From: Acanthosepion pharaonis
Taxonomy: Eukaryota; Mollusca; Cephalopoda; Sepiida; Sepiidae
NCBI GenBank assembly: GCA_903632075.3
Contig: CAHIKZ030000126.1
Span: 406,501 to 470,500, forward strand
Length of the DNA: 64,000 bases
Direction of reading: 5' to 3'
Below the pieces are notes generated by a model. The model made no database searches. It had not been told where the DNA came from and was given only the letters and a program-made list of their open reading frames with translations. Shown here piece after piece: positions 23,035-37,329 of this stretch (position 1 is the stretch's first letter; each line of letters begins with the position of its first letter). The translations under genes and the position numbers were made by a program.

Positions 23035-26000
23035 AGTATATACATAGAAAGTAATTAGAGTAAATTATGTGTGGTTGGTAATCAGATCTTTCATATTAAT
23101 GTTTACATATTTTTCTACACATACTCTTTTTAGGTAGACGTTAATGTTCTATGATTTATATTCAATAAAATCTCCATAATATATTTTCGCTGTAAATTAG
23201 TTTTGTTTGCAAATTGACATTCTATCAGCAAATTAAAATCAACAAAATGTAACCAGAGACAGAATAATGATAATTTTTGCATATGAATGGAAACCTGATT
23301 TCAAATAAAAATCACATTTCATATTTATTGATTACTGTTCTAATATTAATAATGGTTAAATAATCATTGATAATTAATGAATATTAATTAATTTAAATTA
23401 GGGATATGGTTAAGTTAGACAATTTATGGTTACAGGAAAGTTAAATCTGAATGTTACTCTTTGTTGAGAGCAAAAAAAAAAAGTAAATATTGATAAATAA
23501 AAATGATATTGTTCTGACTGAAATGATAATAAATAAAAATGAAGTATTTAATAAGACAGTATGAAATGGTTTTAAATTTAATGATTATTATTTAATTTAA
23601 AGGATGTTGTATTTTATAACAAAGAAATGTTTTAACAAGAGAATAGCAGAGGAGAATATTAGTGGAAAATATTCAAAATTCTTTTAGAGTTTATGATGTT
23701 ATTTCATAGTTTGTTTCATAATTCTTCTATTAATCTGTTTTTTTTTTTTGTTTTTTTTTTAACAAAACTGTTTTATTAATTTTCTTGAAATATCATCTCA
23801 GAAGTTTTTAATGAATATATTCAAAATCAATTTGGAAGATAAGAAGCTAAATATTTGGTTGTTCTTTCTTAAGCCTCAAGGAGATTAGCAGTTGTAGCAG
23901 ATATATTCAAAATCAATTGGGTAGATAGAACTCATCAGCCTAGGAGGATAATCCATTTAAGAGAAGGAAAATTCACATTTCAAACCTTCACTACCTTGTG
24001 GCCATAGCTAATCATGATAAAGGCTTTGGAAATAAACTTTTCTAGGGATAAAATCTAGAAGCTGAATCCAAAAGACACTCTGACATTGCATTCCACCTTG
24101 TTCTTGCAACTCTTGTAACAGAACCAGTTCCAAACAGTATCAGCCACTGCCATTCTTTTGGACAACATCAATGGCATGGAAAAAGGTGATATGATGCATG
24201 GGCAATTGTCAATATCTCATAAAATCCTGTTTAGGCCTGTTCCTTGTGGAAAACACTCCAGCAAAAATGCAAGTTGAATCAAAACTTCCAAGTTGCACAT
24301 GTATGATCTCTTGATGTTGACAGATGTTGTACATCATCTCATGCCATCTTATTAGATATGCTGGAGATTTATATTTGAGGATTTGTTTTGGTCCTATAGT
24401 AATATTTGTACATGCTACTTGTTCTTTTTAATTTGAGAACATGCCTGTGGTATTTTATTTAAGTGAAATATCTACAAGAAATGTATTTTCTACTGGCATG
24501 TTTTGCACTTGGAAGCTTATATTGATAGAAATTAATTTTGATAATCATTTTCATGATCTTTCATTTCATTTTGAAGCTTTTGTCATAAAAGAAACAGACA
24601 TAATCAGTTAGGATATTTTTCTTATTTTAGCTTGATTTTTCATTCAACAGATGGCCACAGGGTTATCATGAAAATACAATGCACTGGCAACTGTAATATA
24701 TTGAAAGGATTTTTAATTTTATTTTATGCTAGCAATGATACCTGGCATTGCATGGGCCAAGTCCCTTTGCTCAGTTACATGATGCAGTCTTCTCTTTCTT
24801 GGAGAGATTTGTATATCCCATAAAATGGTATTAACATCAACAAAGCAATCGCTTAATTGTAAAGTACACAAAAACCAAATAGAAATGAATAACAAAACAG
24901 TTATCTTTTTTTTAATTTGATTTTTGAAGGGAAATATGCAAATTAGTTATCTTCATTAAGCAAAAACTGCTAAGTTCCCAATATATGCCACATGTGATTT
25001 TTAATGGATACTTGTATTTAAGGAACGGGTAGTGTTAAGGGGGCTTTGACAATTTTTGCAATGTATTACCATTAAACCCACTTTAAACCTCAAATATGTA
25101 TCACATTAGATAGCAATGTGTGTGTGCTGAAAAATACCCTCATATTTGAGTGAGCAGTCTATTTATTAAACAGTATATTTATTTTCTCCTAAATACACTA
25201 AAAATAATGTTAAAAGTGATATGCATCTGTCGGATTAATAAAAATTCATTCTAAAAATGTATATTAGTAAAGTTAATAAATCCATTGGTATATAATCCAA
25301 GTGGATCCTAGTAATATAAGATATTAAAACTAATCTACAAAAAGAGCTCAATGTATTTATTATAAACAGAGCCAATATATAGTAGTATACCATAAAATCC
25401 AAAATTATCTCATATGGAGGATAGATCTATTTCAACTGACAAAAACTTTGTCAGTTTTATTTTATGACAGTAAAAAACAAATTCTTTACTGCCTGATGGT
25501 ACCTGATAGAACCACAGTAGTAGAATGATTGGTGTTTCAATTATTTTTTGTCTTAAATTGCTCCGTATTTTCCTTTTTTCCAAAACTTTTATTGAGTACT
25601 TTTTATTAATTAAAGCAAATAAATATTGCTTTTTATCAAAAGTTGAATTCTTTAAAAATGTGTGCGCGTTATATGTAATACGGAATTAATACAAATAAAA
25701 TTTGTCACTTAGCTGATGTTATATTTAGCATCTTGACTACAGGTTTTCTACTCGTCAGGAGATTTCAGCAATTCAATGCCATTTTTTTCACTTTTCATTA
25801 CCTTTATACTAAGTTTGATGTAATTAAATTGTACACTAGTTGAGATTTTCTTATTATTGGTGATAATCTAATAAGTGCTAGGTTGATTTTTTTTCCCCCT
25901 CTTTTTATGTTTGTGTGTACATGTGTCAAATATGATATATGATTCAGTTTCAAGCAAATATGCATATAAACATTGAGATTTATATATTAAATTTTCTTTG

Positions 26001-29000
26001 TGTAGACTTTGATAAAATTTCTACTTCAAACTTCAATGTAAATTATTAAACTTGTTTTATGATTTAACATTTGAGCAGAATTCTATTTTACTTATTCAAG
26101 GCCAATTAATTCTTCAAACTTGTTTTGATTGAAATGCCGCCACCATTATTTTTTAAAATGCTTTAAAAAGCATTTTAATCAGTTTCATTCTTTATATTTG
26201 GAGTTTAACCATTTCAATTTTTTTTTTTTTATAAGTTCAACTACTACTTTTCTTTGCTTGAGCCTCAAAATGCAATATGATGATTACTGGGAGACATGCA
26301 AGCAGCCGATGTAGTTCATTGAAGAAAGGAGTTGCTCAAACTTTTTGGACAACGTCACTGGAAATAATAGTTTATAGTCTTTCTAAGGTTTCAGGGTGGG
26401 GTGTCCAGAAAAGGACATTTTTTTTTTTATTTTTTTTTTAATGTAAGGGTAGAGTGGACTTTGAAGTCAATTAGCTTGGGCATGAATGAATGAAGATTCC
26501 TGAAACATTTGTAAACTGAATCTTTTCCTGCCAACCATTTATTGATTTTTCTGGCTGTCCATGTTACTACTTGTAGGTTTCATTTATTCTTCCTTTTTTC
26601 TTGCTCCAAGACCGATATTGCCATTTTTTTCCCCCCCAATTTATTTATTTTTCTTTTATTTTGCTGAGCCAACTTCTTCTAGTCTTTCTGCTGGTCACGT
26701 TCTGCTCTTACCAGTCATCAGGATCTTTTTTTAAAAATTATATTTATATTATCTTTTTTGTATTCTTTTACTCTTAAAATTTTCTTGTTTATTTCCTTTT
26801 AATGCTAAACCATATTTTTGGCTATTCATTAGTTTTCTTTTGCTATGCATTTCTTTCCCATTTCATGAACAGAATAATTATGCAGTTTAAAACTACACTT
26901 TCATCTTTTCTGGAATTTTTAAAGTTTTCTTTATTTTGGGGGAGATCTCCTTAATCTCTCTTTTCATTAGCAAATCCATCTATTATTGCTTTCAGATTTC
27001 TTAAAAAAATAAAATGCAACTGATTTTTCTAAAGCTTTTAAATAAAAAAAAAATTAAAATAGAAATTTAATTCTTCAATTTGATAAAGCTAATTCTAAAG
27101 ACAACGATATTCATGTCCCTGAGGAAAGCCTTTTGCTGAATTCATTTCTTCAAGATTTAGTAGCTAACAGTAAGGTACACTCACTGTAAAAAAATTTCAA
27201 TGTCCTAAATGTTTTAATTTACACAAGATTAAATGTAGAGGCAATTTAGCAGGGTTATAATAAATCATTGTATATGCATATTAATGTGTACTGGTCCCAA
27301 AATAAGAATTGTAATAACAATACTCATGCACTATAATCAGGGCTGGTGCAAGGGTCTTGTGAGACCCCCACTAGATCTATGATACAGGAAGCCCCTTTCC
27401 ACTCTACTACATCTCAATCTTCATAAGGTAGTATTCATATAAAATACAAATTTTATTGCAACCTAATTATCTACAATAATGGATAATATGAAATATAGGT
27501 GGACAATTCAATTAGAAAAATAAGTACAATGTATCTAAATACAAAACATGTCATAATAGGTCATTCCATCTTAAATAAATCGTCAATGTTTTGCAGCAAT
27601 TTTTAACATCAGCTTGAGATTTTTCTTATTAAAAATTTCAAGAATTATGTATAAGAAATATTGAATTTTCAACATTATGTATAAAAAAATATTGAATTTT
27701 ATATAACTTTTTTTTTTTTTTTTTTTTTCCAAGTCTTAGCATGAGCAAAACAAATTCATGGATTTGGATGAATGATGTCAAAATCCATGAGAATTTTTCA
27801 TCCTTTAATAGTCAATTGTGCTTAGTTTAATTTGTAACATATATAAATGTAGGTAGAAAAAAGCAAATGTTGATTAATATAGTGAGGGTCAAAAATCACT
27901 GCTTTGAACCCCAATTGGCCCCCAATGAAAAAGGTTGAAATGGGTTTGGTAGTAGTAAAAACCAGCTTGTGCTATAATAATGCATTACATATCAGCCTTT
28001 GGCTTTAATGGAACCCTTTACTCCTATTCTTTATAAGCTATAAAATAAACTATTAATTTTTCCTATTTATCAACCAAATTCCAAACAATCATTTTGTTGA
28101 TTGAAGCTTTTTTCTTTATTTTTCAACTATCAGTTCAAAGATTAGTACATTGGACCACTGACTTTGGAAGCCTCTGGTCACAGGAACTTGAAAATGAAAC
28201 TTGATAAAATTAATTTACTTTCTCAAAGTTTGTAGCTCCAAAGGCAAAAATTTTAATAAATTTTCCTTTCTGCAAACAACTTAATTATCACATTAAGGTT
28301 TCTCGGTCAGTAAATATATAAAAGAAAATTTCTCAGTTCTGCAAAAATCAAAAAAAGATATAATCTAGCCGAAATATCCATCTTATTGCTTTTACCTGCA
28401 CAAGATCTGTCTAATTCTTTTGCTTCAAAAATTAAACTTGGCTTGATAAATAATTGCATTCAAATTTGACCAAATTACATCAGCAATTGTGAAATTCTTC
28501 TATTATTTACTTTAATAGCAATATGGCAGCTTAAATTCTGCATTATTAGAAATAAGCTAAAAAGAAATAATTATCTCTGTTCAGAAACTGTTATGCTTTG
28601 GTGGCAATAAAAATTACCAAATTTTAGCAAATTATTAGAATTACTTCTACAAAATATCTAAAGTTGTTTGTTTGATTTAGTCTTCTTTTTTTTTTTATTG
28701 ACTCTCTTTTTTTCAAATATGTTTTTAGCTCCAATAAAAGTTAAACTTTTACTGTATTAACTGTGCATTTAATCTTAAATAAATTAAAACATACTTAGTA
28801 TTGCAATTTTTTCTATACGTGTATCTTGCTACTGATGCATACACTTGACACTCGCATTCTGTTATCCTCTGACAGAATAAAAATATCAAAATAAAGAAGA
28901 AAGAAATATGGCCTCACACAAGCAGCTTTTTTTCAATACCCTATGTACATTGCTGTATTGATCTATTCAAAAATTATTTTGATGGAATTTGAAATTAAGA

Positions 29001-29105
29001 ATACCTATCAATATTTTATAATGTTGATTTTTATTTTTGTAAAGTACCAAATGTTTAAAATAATCTATTCTCACAAATTTTGTATTAGTTATTGGTATTT
29101 CATAA
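22410..29105. other. AT-rich, unassigned
   Basis: Repeated T runs (for example 22570-22584, 23738-23760, 27710-27728) and one simple-repeat hairpin at 22974-23034. ORFs here are short and without recognisable domains. 27330-27420 and 27890-27970 have C-rich phrases that look like old interspersed repeats, but I cannot name them. Confidence 0.4.
22974..23034. repeat. (TA)(TG)n(TA)n(CA)n compound microsatellite, self-complementary
   Basis: The TG and CA runs on either side of a central TA run are reverse complements, so the whole tract is a palindrome able to form a hairpin. Confidence 0.9.
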
Positions 29106-30235
29106 CTATCTGTGGAATTCTTTGACAAGCCCACCAGAAGACCACTTACAAATATATTTGGAATTAAAAATATGGCAGAAGTATTTGTTAAAATATGTCA
29201 CAAAGAACTGTTAGAATTGCTAGGTAACCTTGACATATTTATGAAGGAGATTAGAATAATCCATAACCTATACTTGCAGCAAACTACTGGCATGCAGATA
29301 GAAAATGAATTAAGTAAATATACAAAAATAGAAAGAGATATAAGACAAGGATGTGTTTTCTCACTGGACTTATTCAACTGATTCTGAGTCAGGTGATTCT
29401 GAGAGAATTACAAATCCTACCAAGATTTATTATTGGTGGTCACAGTTTCAATAACATAAGCTATGCAAATGATAGATTGTTGATAGCAAACCCAGAAAGA
29501 AAACTATAAAAAACTACTAAAGAAGAGGGCAAAAGAAAGCATGAAGAAAGGACTAAATATCAATTGCAAGAAAATAGAATGCATTGTTTGTTGTCAGTAA
29601 AAGGAAGAGTTCAACATGCAAATTGGAGATACCAAAATCAAGCTAGTATAGCAATTTAAATATCTGGGAAATGTTTTAACAAAGCGTGACACTGAAATCT
29701 GAAGTCGCATAGGGATAGTGAAAGATGCCTTCCAAAAGCTAAGCAAAGTATTAAGAAATAGAAAAATTTTGTTAGAAACAAAGAAAAGAATACTGAAGTT
29801 TTATGTAATACCAGTTCTCCTCTAGGGCAGTGAATGCTGGACAGTTTCCTCACAGATGAAGAAGAGACTTGAAGTAACATAAATGTGATTCTACAGAGGG
29901 ATTCCAAGGATGCCATAGACCAAACATGTAAGCAACAACAAAGTTTTAGAGAAAATGAAAAGGACACATACTTATCAGTAAAAGAGTTGAAATTTCTAGG
30001 GTATTTATTGAGGAAGGGAGCTTAGAAAATTTGATACTCATGGGACAGATTGAAGGCAAGAGGGCCAGATAAAAACAATGCATAACCTACCTGGCATGTT
30101 TGAGCAAATAGATTGCAGAACAGGGAGAGATAACAAAAAGACAAACTTTATTAAGAGCTGGAAAAGACAGGAAATTGTGAGGAGCCATGATTGCAAGTAT
30201 CTTGAAGGAACACAACACAGAGAAAAAGAAGGGCG
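29106..30235 (+). pseudogene. RTE-type LINE RT fragment, copy A
   Basis: Truncated 5' end. The reading has HKELLELLGNLDIFMKEIRIIHNLYLQ, then IRQGCVFSLDLFN, the RT B-box phrase of the family, both within 29172-29381. The YADD-containing block follows out of frame (29455-29480). Then come LNINCKK, RIGIVKDAFQKLSKVL, VLL.GSECWTVSSQMKKRLEV and the C-terminal FIKSWK...SHDCKYLEG. The order and phrases match the AP-endonuclease LINE family whose RT ends in an RR..ML.I.W tail, common in molluscs and other animals; I place it in the RTE-like group with moderate confidence. It is full of stops and lacks the endonuclease. Confidence 0.65.
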
Positions 30236-30434
30236 AAATTGAAACCAAATAATTTAAGACTTCTGTCTTGTCTGATCAGAATATATAACTGATGTATTTG
30301 TCGCCTTTTGCTAAATGTTCCTATGCAAATATCGGCCAAGTCATGACATAATTTTTTCTTTAACAATACAACCTTATGCAATCTGTAAAACATCATTTCA
30401 TATCATTGAACATATATTTTGCTGTATGGTCAGA

Positions 30435-31345
30435 AGATTCTTAGTGAATTAAAAGTCCCAAGAGGATTTATTATTGACAGCCTGTCTTGCCCAAGACATG
30501 CGACAAAGATGTGTCTTCTCACTGGACTTATTCAAATTTTACAGTGACTTGTTTCCAAGAGAATTAGATTTCCTAACAGGATTCATTATTGGTGGTCACA
30601 GTCTTAATAACTTAAGATATATAAATGATACAGTGTTGATAGCAGACCCAGAAAGAAAACTACACAAACTATTGGAAAGCATGAAGAAAGGACTAAACAT
30701 CAATTGCAAGAAGAGAAAATACATGGTTGTCAGCAAAAGGAAGAGTCCAACATGAAAATTACAAATTTGAGATATCAAAATTAAGCAAGTGCAACAATTT
30801 AAATATCTGGGAAGTGTTTTAACAGAAGCCAGAAAGTGCAACACTGAAATCTGAAGGTGTATTGGAATAGTGAATCCAAAAGCTGAACTGTGACAGAACA
30901 TCAATCCTCTTCAGGGAATTCTGAACAATCTCCTCACACATGAAGAAGAGATTTGAAGTAATAGAAATGTGCTTCCATAGAAGAATACTGAGAATACCAC
31001 AGACTGGAGATATGAGTAATGAGGAAGTTTTAGAGAAAATAGAAATGGAAAGGACATTTATACTTAACATCAAAAAGAGTTGAAATTTCTAGGACACATA
31101 ATAAGGAAAGAAAGCTTGGGAAATTTGATACTCATGGGACAGATTGAAGGCAAGTAAGAAAGAGGAAAACAATGTATAACCTACGTAATGATCTTTGTGT
31201 AAATGGATGGCAGAACAGGCTTTATGACAGATAACAAAAAAGAAAATTTATTAAGTGCTACAAAGGATATGAAGTTGTGGAGAGCCATGATTGCCAGCAT
31301 CTTGAAGAGACACAGCACATAGACAAAGAACAACATGAAAAAATA
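30435..31345 (+). pseudogene. RTE-type LINE RT fragment, copy B
   Basis: It begins at about the B-box (RQRCVFSLDLFKFYSDL, 30492), continues FIIGGHSLNNLRYINDTVLIADPERKLHKLLE (YADD changed to YIND), then LNINCKK, MKKRFEVIEMCFHRRILRIP, GDMSNEEVLEK, and ends with the same tail as copy A (GAGAGCCATGATTG near 31280). It is better preserved than copy A in its first 90 codons but has lost a middle portion. It lies about 200 bases after copy A on the same strand. Confidence 0.65.
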
Positions 31346-34300
31346 TGATTGTAAAATAATAAAAATCCAGCCTATTTGAGTTCAGGCATAAGTTGTTATG
31401 AATAAACAACTAAATCAGTTTTTATTCATGAACATTTTACATGCAAGGAAGTTGATTGCTGTTTCTTGTGTTTTGAAATAAATACTTAGACAGGTTTCCA
31501 CATTTTTAACTTTTGTTAGTTTTTCAGCTTTCATCAGGTAAGATTTCAGAATAATATAATTGTCACCTAATGATGGTTGGAGAACTAATCAGCCAAAATA
31601 AGAATGCAGAAAAATAACACTCATCCAAATAAATTATTATTACTTTTTTATTATTATTTTAATAACTTGAATTTAAACTCATCATAATTTTTGCAATTTA
31701 TTACAAAATGAACCAAATAACTACACTTATATTTACTGTAGTTATTGCTTAAAAATAAACTAATTGGTTGTCTTATGTTGTATTTTTTTTTTTTTTTAAT
31801 GAAACTTTTTATCATATGGGTGATAAACCTTTAAAAATTACCTATTAACTCTGCATTTATTGTGTTAATATAAAAGACAGATGCAAGAAAGATTAAAAGG
31901 AAATGTTAAAAACTTCTAATAGTTTATAAATGTTAATAATATAGTCATAAGGAATCTTATTTTTCATGTTTAATGTTTCAGATTTGTCTTTAGTTTCTGA
32001 AATAAGTGAAGAATCAGAGGATTAAGATGTTTTTTTTTTTTCTTGGATACAAAGGTTTGTTTGATGAATCTATGCTTGGTTGCAATCTGAATAATTAATA
32101 AAACTTAATTTAAGAATTGGTTATTTATATCTGATACTATAATATTTGCTTTAGGCACTTGAGAAACAATTTCTGCTCAAGTGCATTCTTATGTTGAGTG
32201 AGCTTCATTAATCAATCCCTTTCTGAGCTCTTTGTGCATGAAGTCCAAATATTCTTACACTTGGTTGATCATACACTTGGCTTTTGGGGTTCCTATTTGC
32301 TTTTTGTTTTTTTCAGATTGAAATACTGTTCTTATAATACTTATGTGACGTCTCTGTTTTTGTGCTTTAGCCTTCAATCTTGTTTGACATCGATTAATCT
32401 ATTGTTTGTTTTTGCTTTCAATATATTAATAAAATAGAATTTCAATTGATATTTCTTAAAGTGTTTTGCAAAGAAAACAAATGTAGTTCTTCTTTGGTTT
32501 AGACACTGCACTTAAATGTTTTTTTTTCTGATTCCGTCACTGACAATCTTGTTTTTTAGGTTCATTATTTAAAATGCAGTATACTATGCATGAAGTTTGT
32601 CCATATAAAAGAAATTCTAGAACCAAGTTGAAAAGAGAAATATTTTTGTATTGCATAAATATTTGGATTTATACATTTAGAATAGCACCAGTTTCCTTTG
32701 CTGATATATACAGATATATCTTTTCTTTAAATGTTTTTTGTTCACCCAAAATCCTTTAGTCACTGACAACTCAACAGTTTGAGTTTGACCCTCAACAAAG
32801 TAAAATATCTTTTGATCTTTCCCTACAAATCTACACTGGCCATGTCATGTCTTTTTCTTCCTAGCTCTCCTTCTTTGTTTATTTTCCTTTGAGTTGATGT
32901 TTATTTATTATGTTAGTCATAAGGCACACTAGTTTTTGAAGTAGCTGTCAGTATGTTAATATTGGCCAGAATATTAATTTGCTTTCCAACCTTTATCCAA
33001 AATGATTTATTGTTCATTGATAAATCTCAAAGCATGGTTTATGTAGATATTGCATAGAAGTGTAAAAGACTTCTGTAGATATTTGACTTATCAGCTTCCG
33101 CAAGTTTTTTCCCAGTTAGAATTTTGCTCCTTATTCTTCCAGAAATCTAAAAACTAGATATAGACTAATAGCAAATATATTTTTTTTAATTACTTTATTT
33201 TGATAGTGAATGAAATGACTGTACTGCTGGAATAATTCTGGAGCAGTTTTATATTTTTACTATTCATGTATCTGGTATTACAAAAGATACCTTAGATTGA
33301 ACTACGAAAATATTACTGTAGACTCTTTACTGTTTTGTCTAGTTTTCACTATTGCCAAAAAACAATTTTACTTTTAATTATAGTTTGTGTACACACACAC
33401 ATATATATAGATATATATACAAGGATGAGTTTAGCTTAAGATAGGGGCAGGCAAAATTGCCTTGCTCAACCCCTTAAAAATGAGGGTACCATAGCAGTTT
33501 TTTTTAGGATTTGCAAAATTTTGTTTTTATTTTTAAAAGTAATATTAACATAAAATCTTTTAAAAAATTGATAAAAATAAACAAAAAACTTTAAAATCAA
33601 CTATTTTTATTGTCAAATAATACAAATTATGATGACTAGAATTATTAGCAATGATATATTACAGTGAAACATTTTCAAAAAGGAAATCACAATACAACAT
33701 TATTAGCTTAGAATATGTTGTGGAAAAAAAACGAGATTGTTGTATTATTGTATAAAAATAAAAAGCTTTTTCATTATAAGATCAAAATAACTATTGAAAC
33801 AAACAGTAAATGTCAAAACAATCCTTTACTTTCCGACATGAATATTAATTAATAATTTCTTTGAGATAAAAATACCTTCACAACTAATTTTCAGAAGAAC
33901 TTCCTCTATTGAGGCAATTAGAATGAAAAAATACTAGTTTTCTATTAATTTAGATGGGGTGTCCTGTTTACAATATAAATATGCCATCAAACTGATCCCT
34001 GATATTTTGAAATACATGTAGCTTTCTTTCCTTTTTGAGAGGAGCAGTCTATTTAAGTTTTGCTGGTTTAACCCTAGAACACTAACCATCAATTAGTTGC
34101 ACCACTACTAACCATGGGTATATCATACCCGATTTTGAAAATATCAAAAAAAATATTAATTTCATTTCCGGTAGACATAAATGTTGCAAGATTGAAATAA
34201 ACTTGTAACATTTGTTGAAATTCCTTTCATCTATGTCTTTTCTTTGAAAATATATCTGCATAGGGCTCTAGTCAAATTTTTTCTTGTAAAATCTCCATGA

Positions 34301-35344
34301 CATTTTTCACTCTTAATTTAAATTTTTTTTTTTTTTTAAAGTTGAAGGAAAAAGTTGCCATGGACATAGCTTGTTTTTAAGGGCACCTTGGCATTAAATA
34401 CACGCACTGCAGTATTTTCCATGGTGCCATGGTTTAAACATATATATATTCAAATTTCTGCATCTCCTCTCCTTTATGCATGTGTACTTACATCAATGTA
34501 AACATCACTTTTGTATGATAGTCTTAAATGATGGAATGTCAGGCTAAAAATGTTTTGACTTTGCCATTAACTTTCCTGAAGAAAGAGAGAGACAAAGATG
34601 TATACAAAAATAAGCTTTACCTGTTTTATGAAGAATTCTGTTATGTAAGAAATGAAACTATTAAATGTTGGTGAAATTTATTCATATTAACTGACAAATT
34701 GAGTCAATTCTCCAAAACGTCAACAGCAGAATATTAAATTGTTTTTTCTTTTTTTTTTATTAAAGTTTTGCATCAGATTTCAACTCGTTCATATTTCTAT
34801 TTTGAACCCATTTCTCTCTATCTGCTCGTTCGTTTTGTCATCATAATTGCGTATATCATTGTCTGAGATTTTCTTTCATGAAATTATGGCTTATTAAATG
34901 TAAATTGTTTGACATACAAACATAAATCTAAGATATTTTAGCAGTTTATACTTTTCTTTTATTGGAAAATGTCTCATAATAAGCCACTGTAATAGTAGCT
35001 CCAATATCAATGATAGATATGTTGTTACACTCAAAGTATCAAATACATTTGGTATTATAATTTTGTCATGTAAATGGAATTTATTTCTGATATATCATTT
35101 AGAGGTTTAGATGATAGTTTCTCTTTCTCTAAGCACACATTACTTTTGTAGTCTTGATGTAAATCATTTGATTTCAGTATAGATTTATAAATTTCAATTT
35201 TTTTCTTTCTCTTTAATCAGCATGTCTTCTTGGTTGATACTTTTCTGGACAAGAAAATCTTCCCTTTTGCTTCCTTTTTTTCTTTTGACTAATCACAATT
35301 CTAATGCACACACAATGTTCTTAAAATGATATATATATAAAATA
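31346..35344. other. AT-rich, unassigned
   Basis: No coding sequence recognised. At 34068-34135 a phrase CCCTAGAACACTAACC is followed by the short palindrome GGGTATATCATACCC, which may be the end of an old DNA transposon. A TA/CA microsatellite lies near 33391-33420. Confidence 0.35.
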
Positions 35345-35810
35345 AATCCTAAAGAGCCAGGAACAACCTAGGTTTCACCTAAATGCATCTTCAGGGTAAT
35401 CTGGCTAAAGAGGAAATGACATGAAACAATTTTTATTGATAAAGCCAATAAAAACTAATTACCATAAAACCACATGACAGAAGAAGATGGGAAAAAAAAA
35501 AACACAGAACCTCTATTCCAATAACCAGGATTCCCTGTGATTACACTTATTTAAAATCTCAGATCTTTGATTTAATAAATTATTAGGTTCATCGGAGGTG
35601 GCTATTGCTAATTTTTCCTCCATATATAATAAGCAATACTTGTCCCCGGCTTTATACTTATGGTATTTTTTTAGTATTCCCCATTTTAAAATGGGGGTCA
35701 ATACCTGTTCAGATGTTTCTAGTTCTTTTTTTTTTTTTTTCAAATTTTTTCCTTTTTGTTTTGATATACTTGCAAGTTGTGCTATCCAAGGTTTTTTACC
35801 AACCACGTAT
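35345..35810 (-). pseudogene. Penelope-like element, GIY-YIG C-terminal fragment (minus strand)
   Basis: The minus-strand ORF 35806-35513 ends with ILKWGILKKYHKYKAGDKYC and then PNNLLNQRSEILNKCNHRES, the conserved stretch that follows the GIY-YIG endonuclease in Penelope-like retroelements. Upstream RT sequence is absent. The first half of the ORF (poly-Lys) looks like decayed or out-of-frame sequence. The following non-coding part to about 35345 carries a CCTGAAGATG...GAAACCT block, typical of sequence after these ORFs. Confidence 0.6.
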
Positions 35811-35818
35811 TACTATTA

Positions 35819-35820
<2 letters not shown>

Positions 35821-35876
<56 letters not shown>
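35821..35876. repeat. (AT)28 microsatellite
   Basis: Perfect AT run lying between two Penelope fragments of opposite orientation. Confidence 0.95.
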
Positions 35877-35878
<2 letters not shown>

Positions 35879-36369
35879 TGTATCAAAATACTTTTACAAA
35901 CTTTGGGGGCACGTTCCAAACACAAAAAAAGACAAAAGTTCATATATTTTTTGAGTTAAGTTTACAATAGACACTGCTAAATGTACAATCCCAAAATACC
36001 TTCATAAACTTAATAGAAAATTTTTATCAGAAAATCTAATAATTTTTAATTTCTCATATAAGCATAAGAAGCAAGGTTCAATTAAGGATTTACAAATTCT
36101 AGTGGGCAATTGTTAGAATTTCTGCAATTACATTTGGTAGAATTATTGGCATTAGTTACCTTAGAATTAACATTATTACCTTAGAATTAACATTATTAGT
36201 TTTTATATCTGTTTAAAATTTAAATTTTACTGAGTGGATTATTTCTGGGGGAAATGCTTATCAAGGAACTTGTTGGAGGAACTTTTGCCTGAACTTAGTA
36301 CTAACTATTTGGTTAAATGGGGGTGAGTACCAAATGATTTTTCTATTCCTATTCTTTTTTTTTTCTTCA

Positions 36370-36770
36370 ATCATTATTATTATTATTGCAAAACAAATGT
36401 CCGATCAACTCTCTTGTTTATCTAAACACTATTTTTACAATAGAAAATCCGACTGTTGAAAAATTTTATATAGGGAGTACTAAGAATTCTTCTAAAACTA
36501 GGTGGTACCAACATATCCTATCTTTCACCAAGAGCACTTATAAAAATGGAACATCTCTTTCAAATATTAATAAAACACCTATGATTAAATGGAAAGATTT
36601 TTTTAAAAAGTTAGAACTTGTAAATCTTTAAATGAACCTTGCTTCTCATGCTTACACAAAAAATTAGAAATTGTTAGATTTACTGATAAAAATTCTCTAT
36701 TAAACCAAAGAAGTGAATTAACTGTAAATTGTAGGCATAGCTTACCTTTCAGTATGGTTAAACTTTAAAT
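36370..36770 (+). pseudogene. Penelope-like element, GIY-YIG endonuclease fragment (plus strand)
   Basis: The ORF at 36386-36631 (opening on TTG, so only a remnant) reads CPINSLVYL, then KFYIGST, the YIG half of the motif. KTRWYQH follows with the conserved Arg, then TSLSNI and MIKWK. After a stop and frameshift the phrase NSLLNQRSELTVNCRHS continues to about 36750, equivalent to the NLLNQRSE stretch of the minus-strand fragment. Order and spacing match the GIY-YIG domain of Penelope-like elements. RT is absent. GIY-YIG nicks DNA for target-primed insertion in intact elements. Confidence 0.7.
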
Positions 36771-37329
36771 TTGGTAAAACTATTTCATATAGTCATAATT
36801 AGTAAGTAAATTGCGGTGCATGAATGATTACTTTGTTTATTTGAATTTAATATAGCTATGTATTGCTGTTTAGTTGGCATTATCAACATCTTGTATGAAT
36901 ATTACATTTTTTTATTATTTTTAAACACTTGCATTTACTGGTTTCTTAAAGAAGCCTTTTTTATTATCAAATATAAAATATACCCTCCCCTTAACTTCTT
37001 ATAAAATTGAACAAGTTACATTTGGGTTTTTTTTATTGTTTAATAGGTTATTGTTTAATTTAGCATAGGTCTGACACCCTAATTGATTAATCAGGGTAAA
37101 CCCACAAGCCTCATTTTAATTTTGATTTGTTCTTATCTGCTTTTGAAATTTCAAAATAATTTTTTACTCACCAGTTATTTACCATCACCTGAGAAGGCAC
37201 ATTTTGAGTGTTGAAACATGAAAGTTATTGTGTAGTGATTTTTTAACCTGTTTTTGTTTTAATCTCATATAATAAATAATATTACACTCTACTTTGTATT
37301 GAGCCCTTTTTAAAAAAAAAAAAATCCTA
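36771..37329. other. AT-rich; possible retroelement tail
   Basis: Around 37185-37225 the sequence CACCTGAGAAGGCACATTTT...GTTGAAACATG resembles the CCTGAAGAAGG...CCGAAACG block seen at 61920-61960 and may be the 3' part of the Penelope copy at 36.4 kb. Otherwise nothing is recognised. Confidence 0.35.

Noticed and set aside
35605..35970. Plus-strand 121-codon ORF with a long Tyr-Ile repeat
   Set aside because: The repeat is the translated (AT)28 microsatellite and the rest is antisense to the Penelope fragment.
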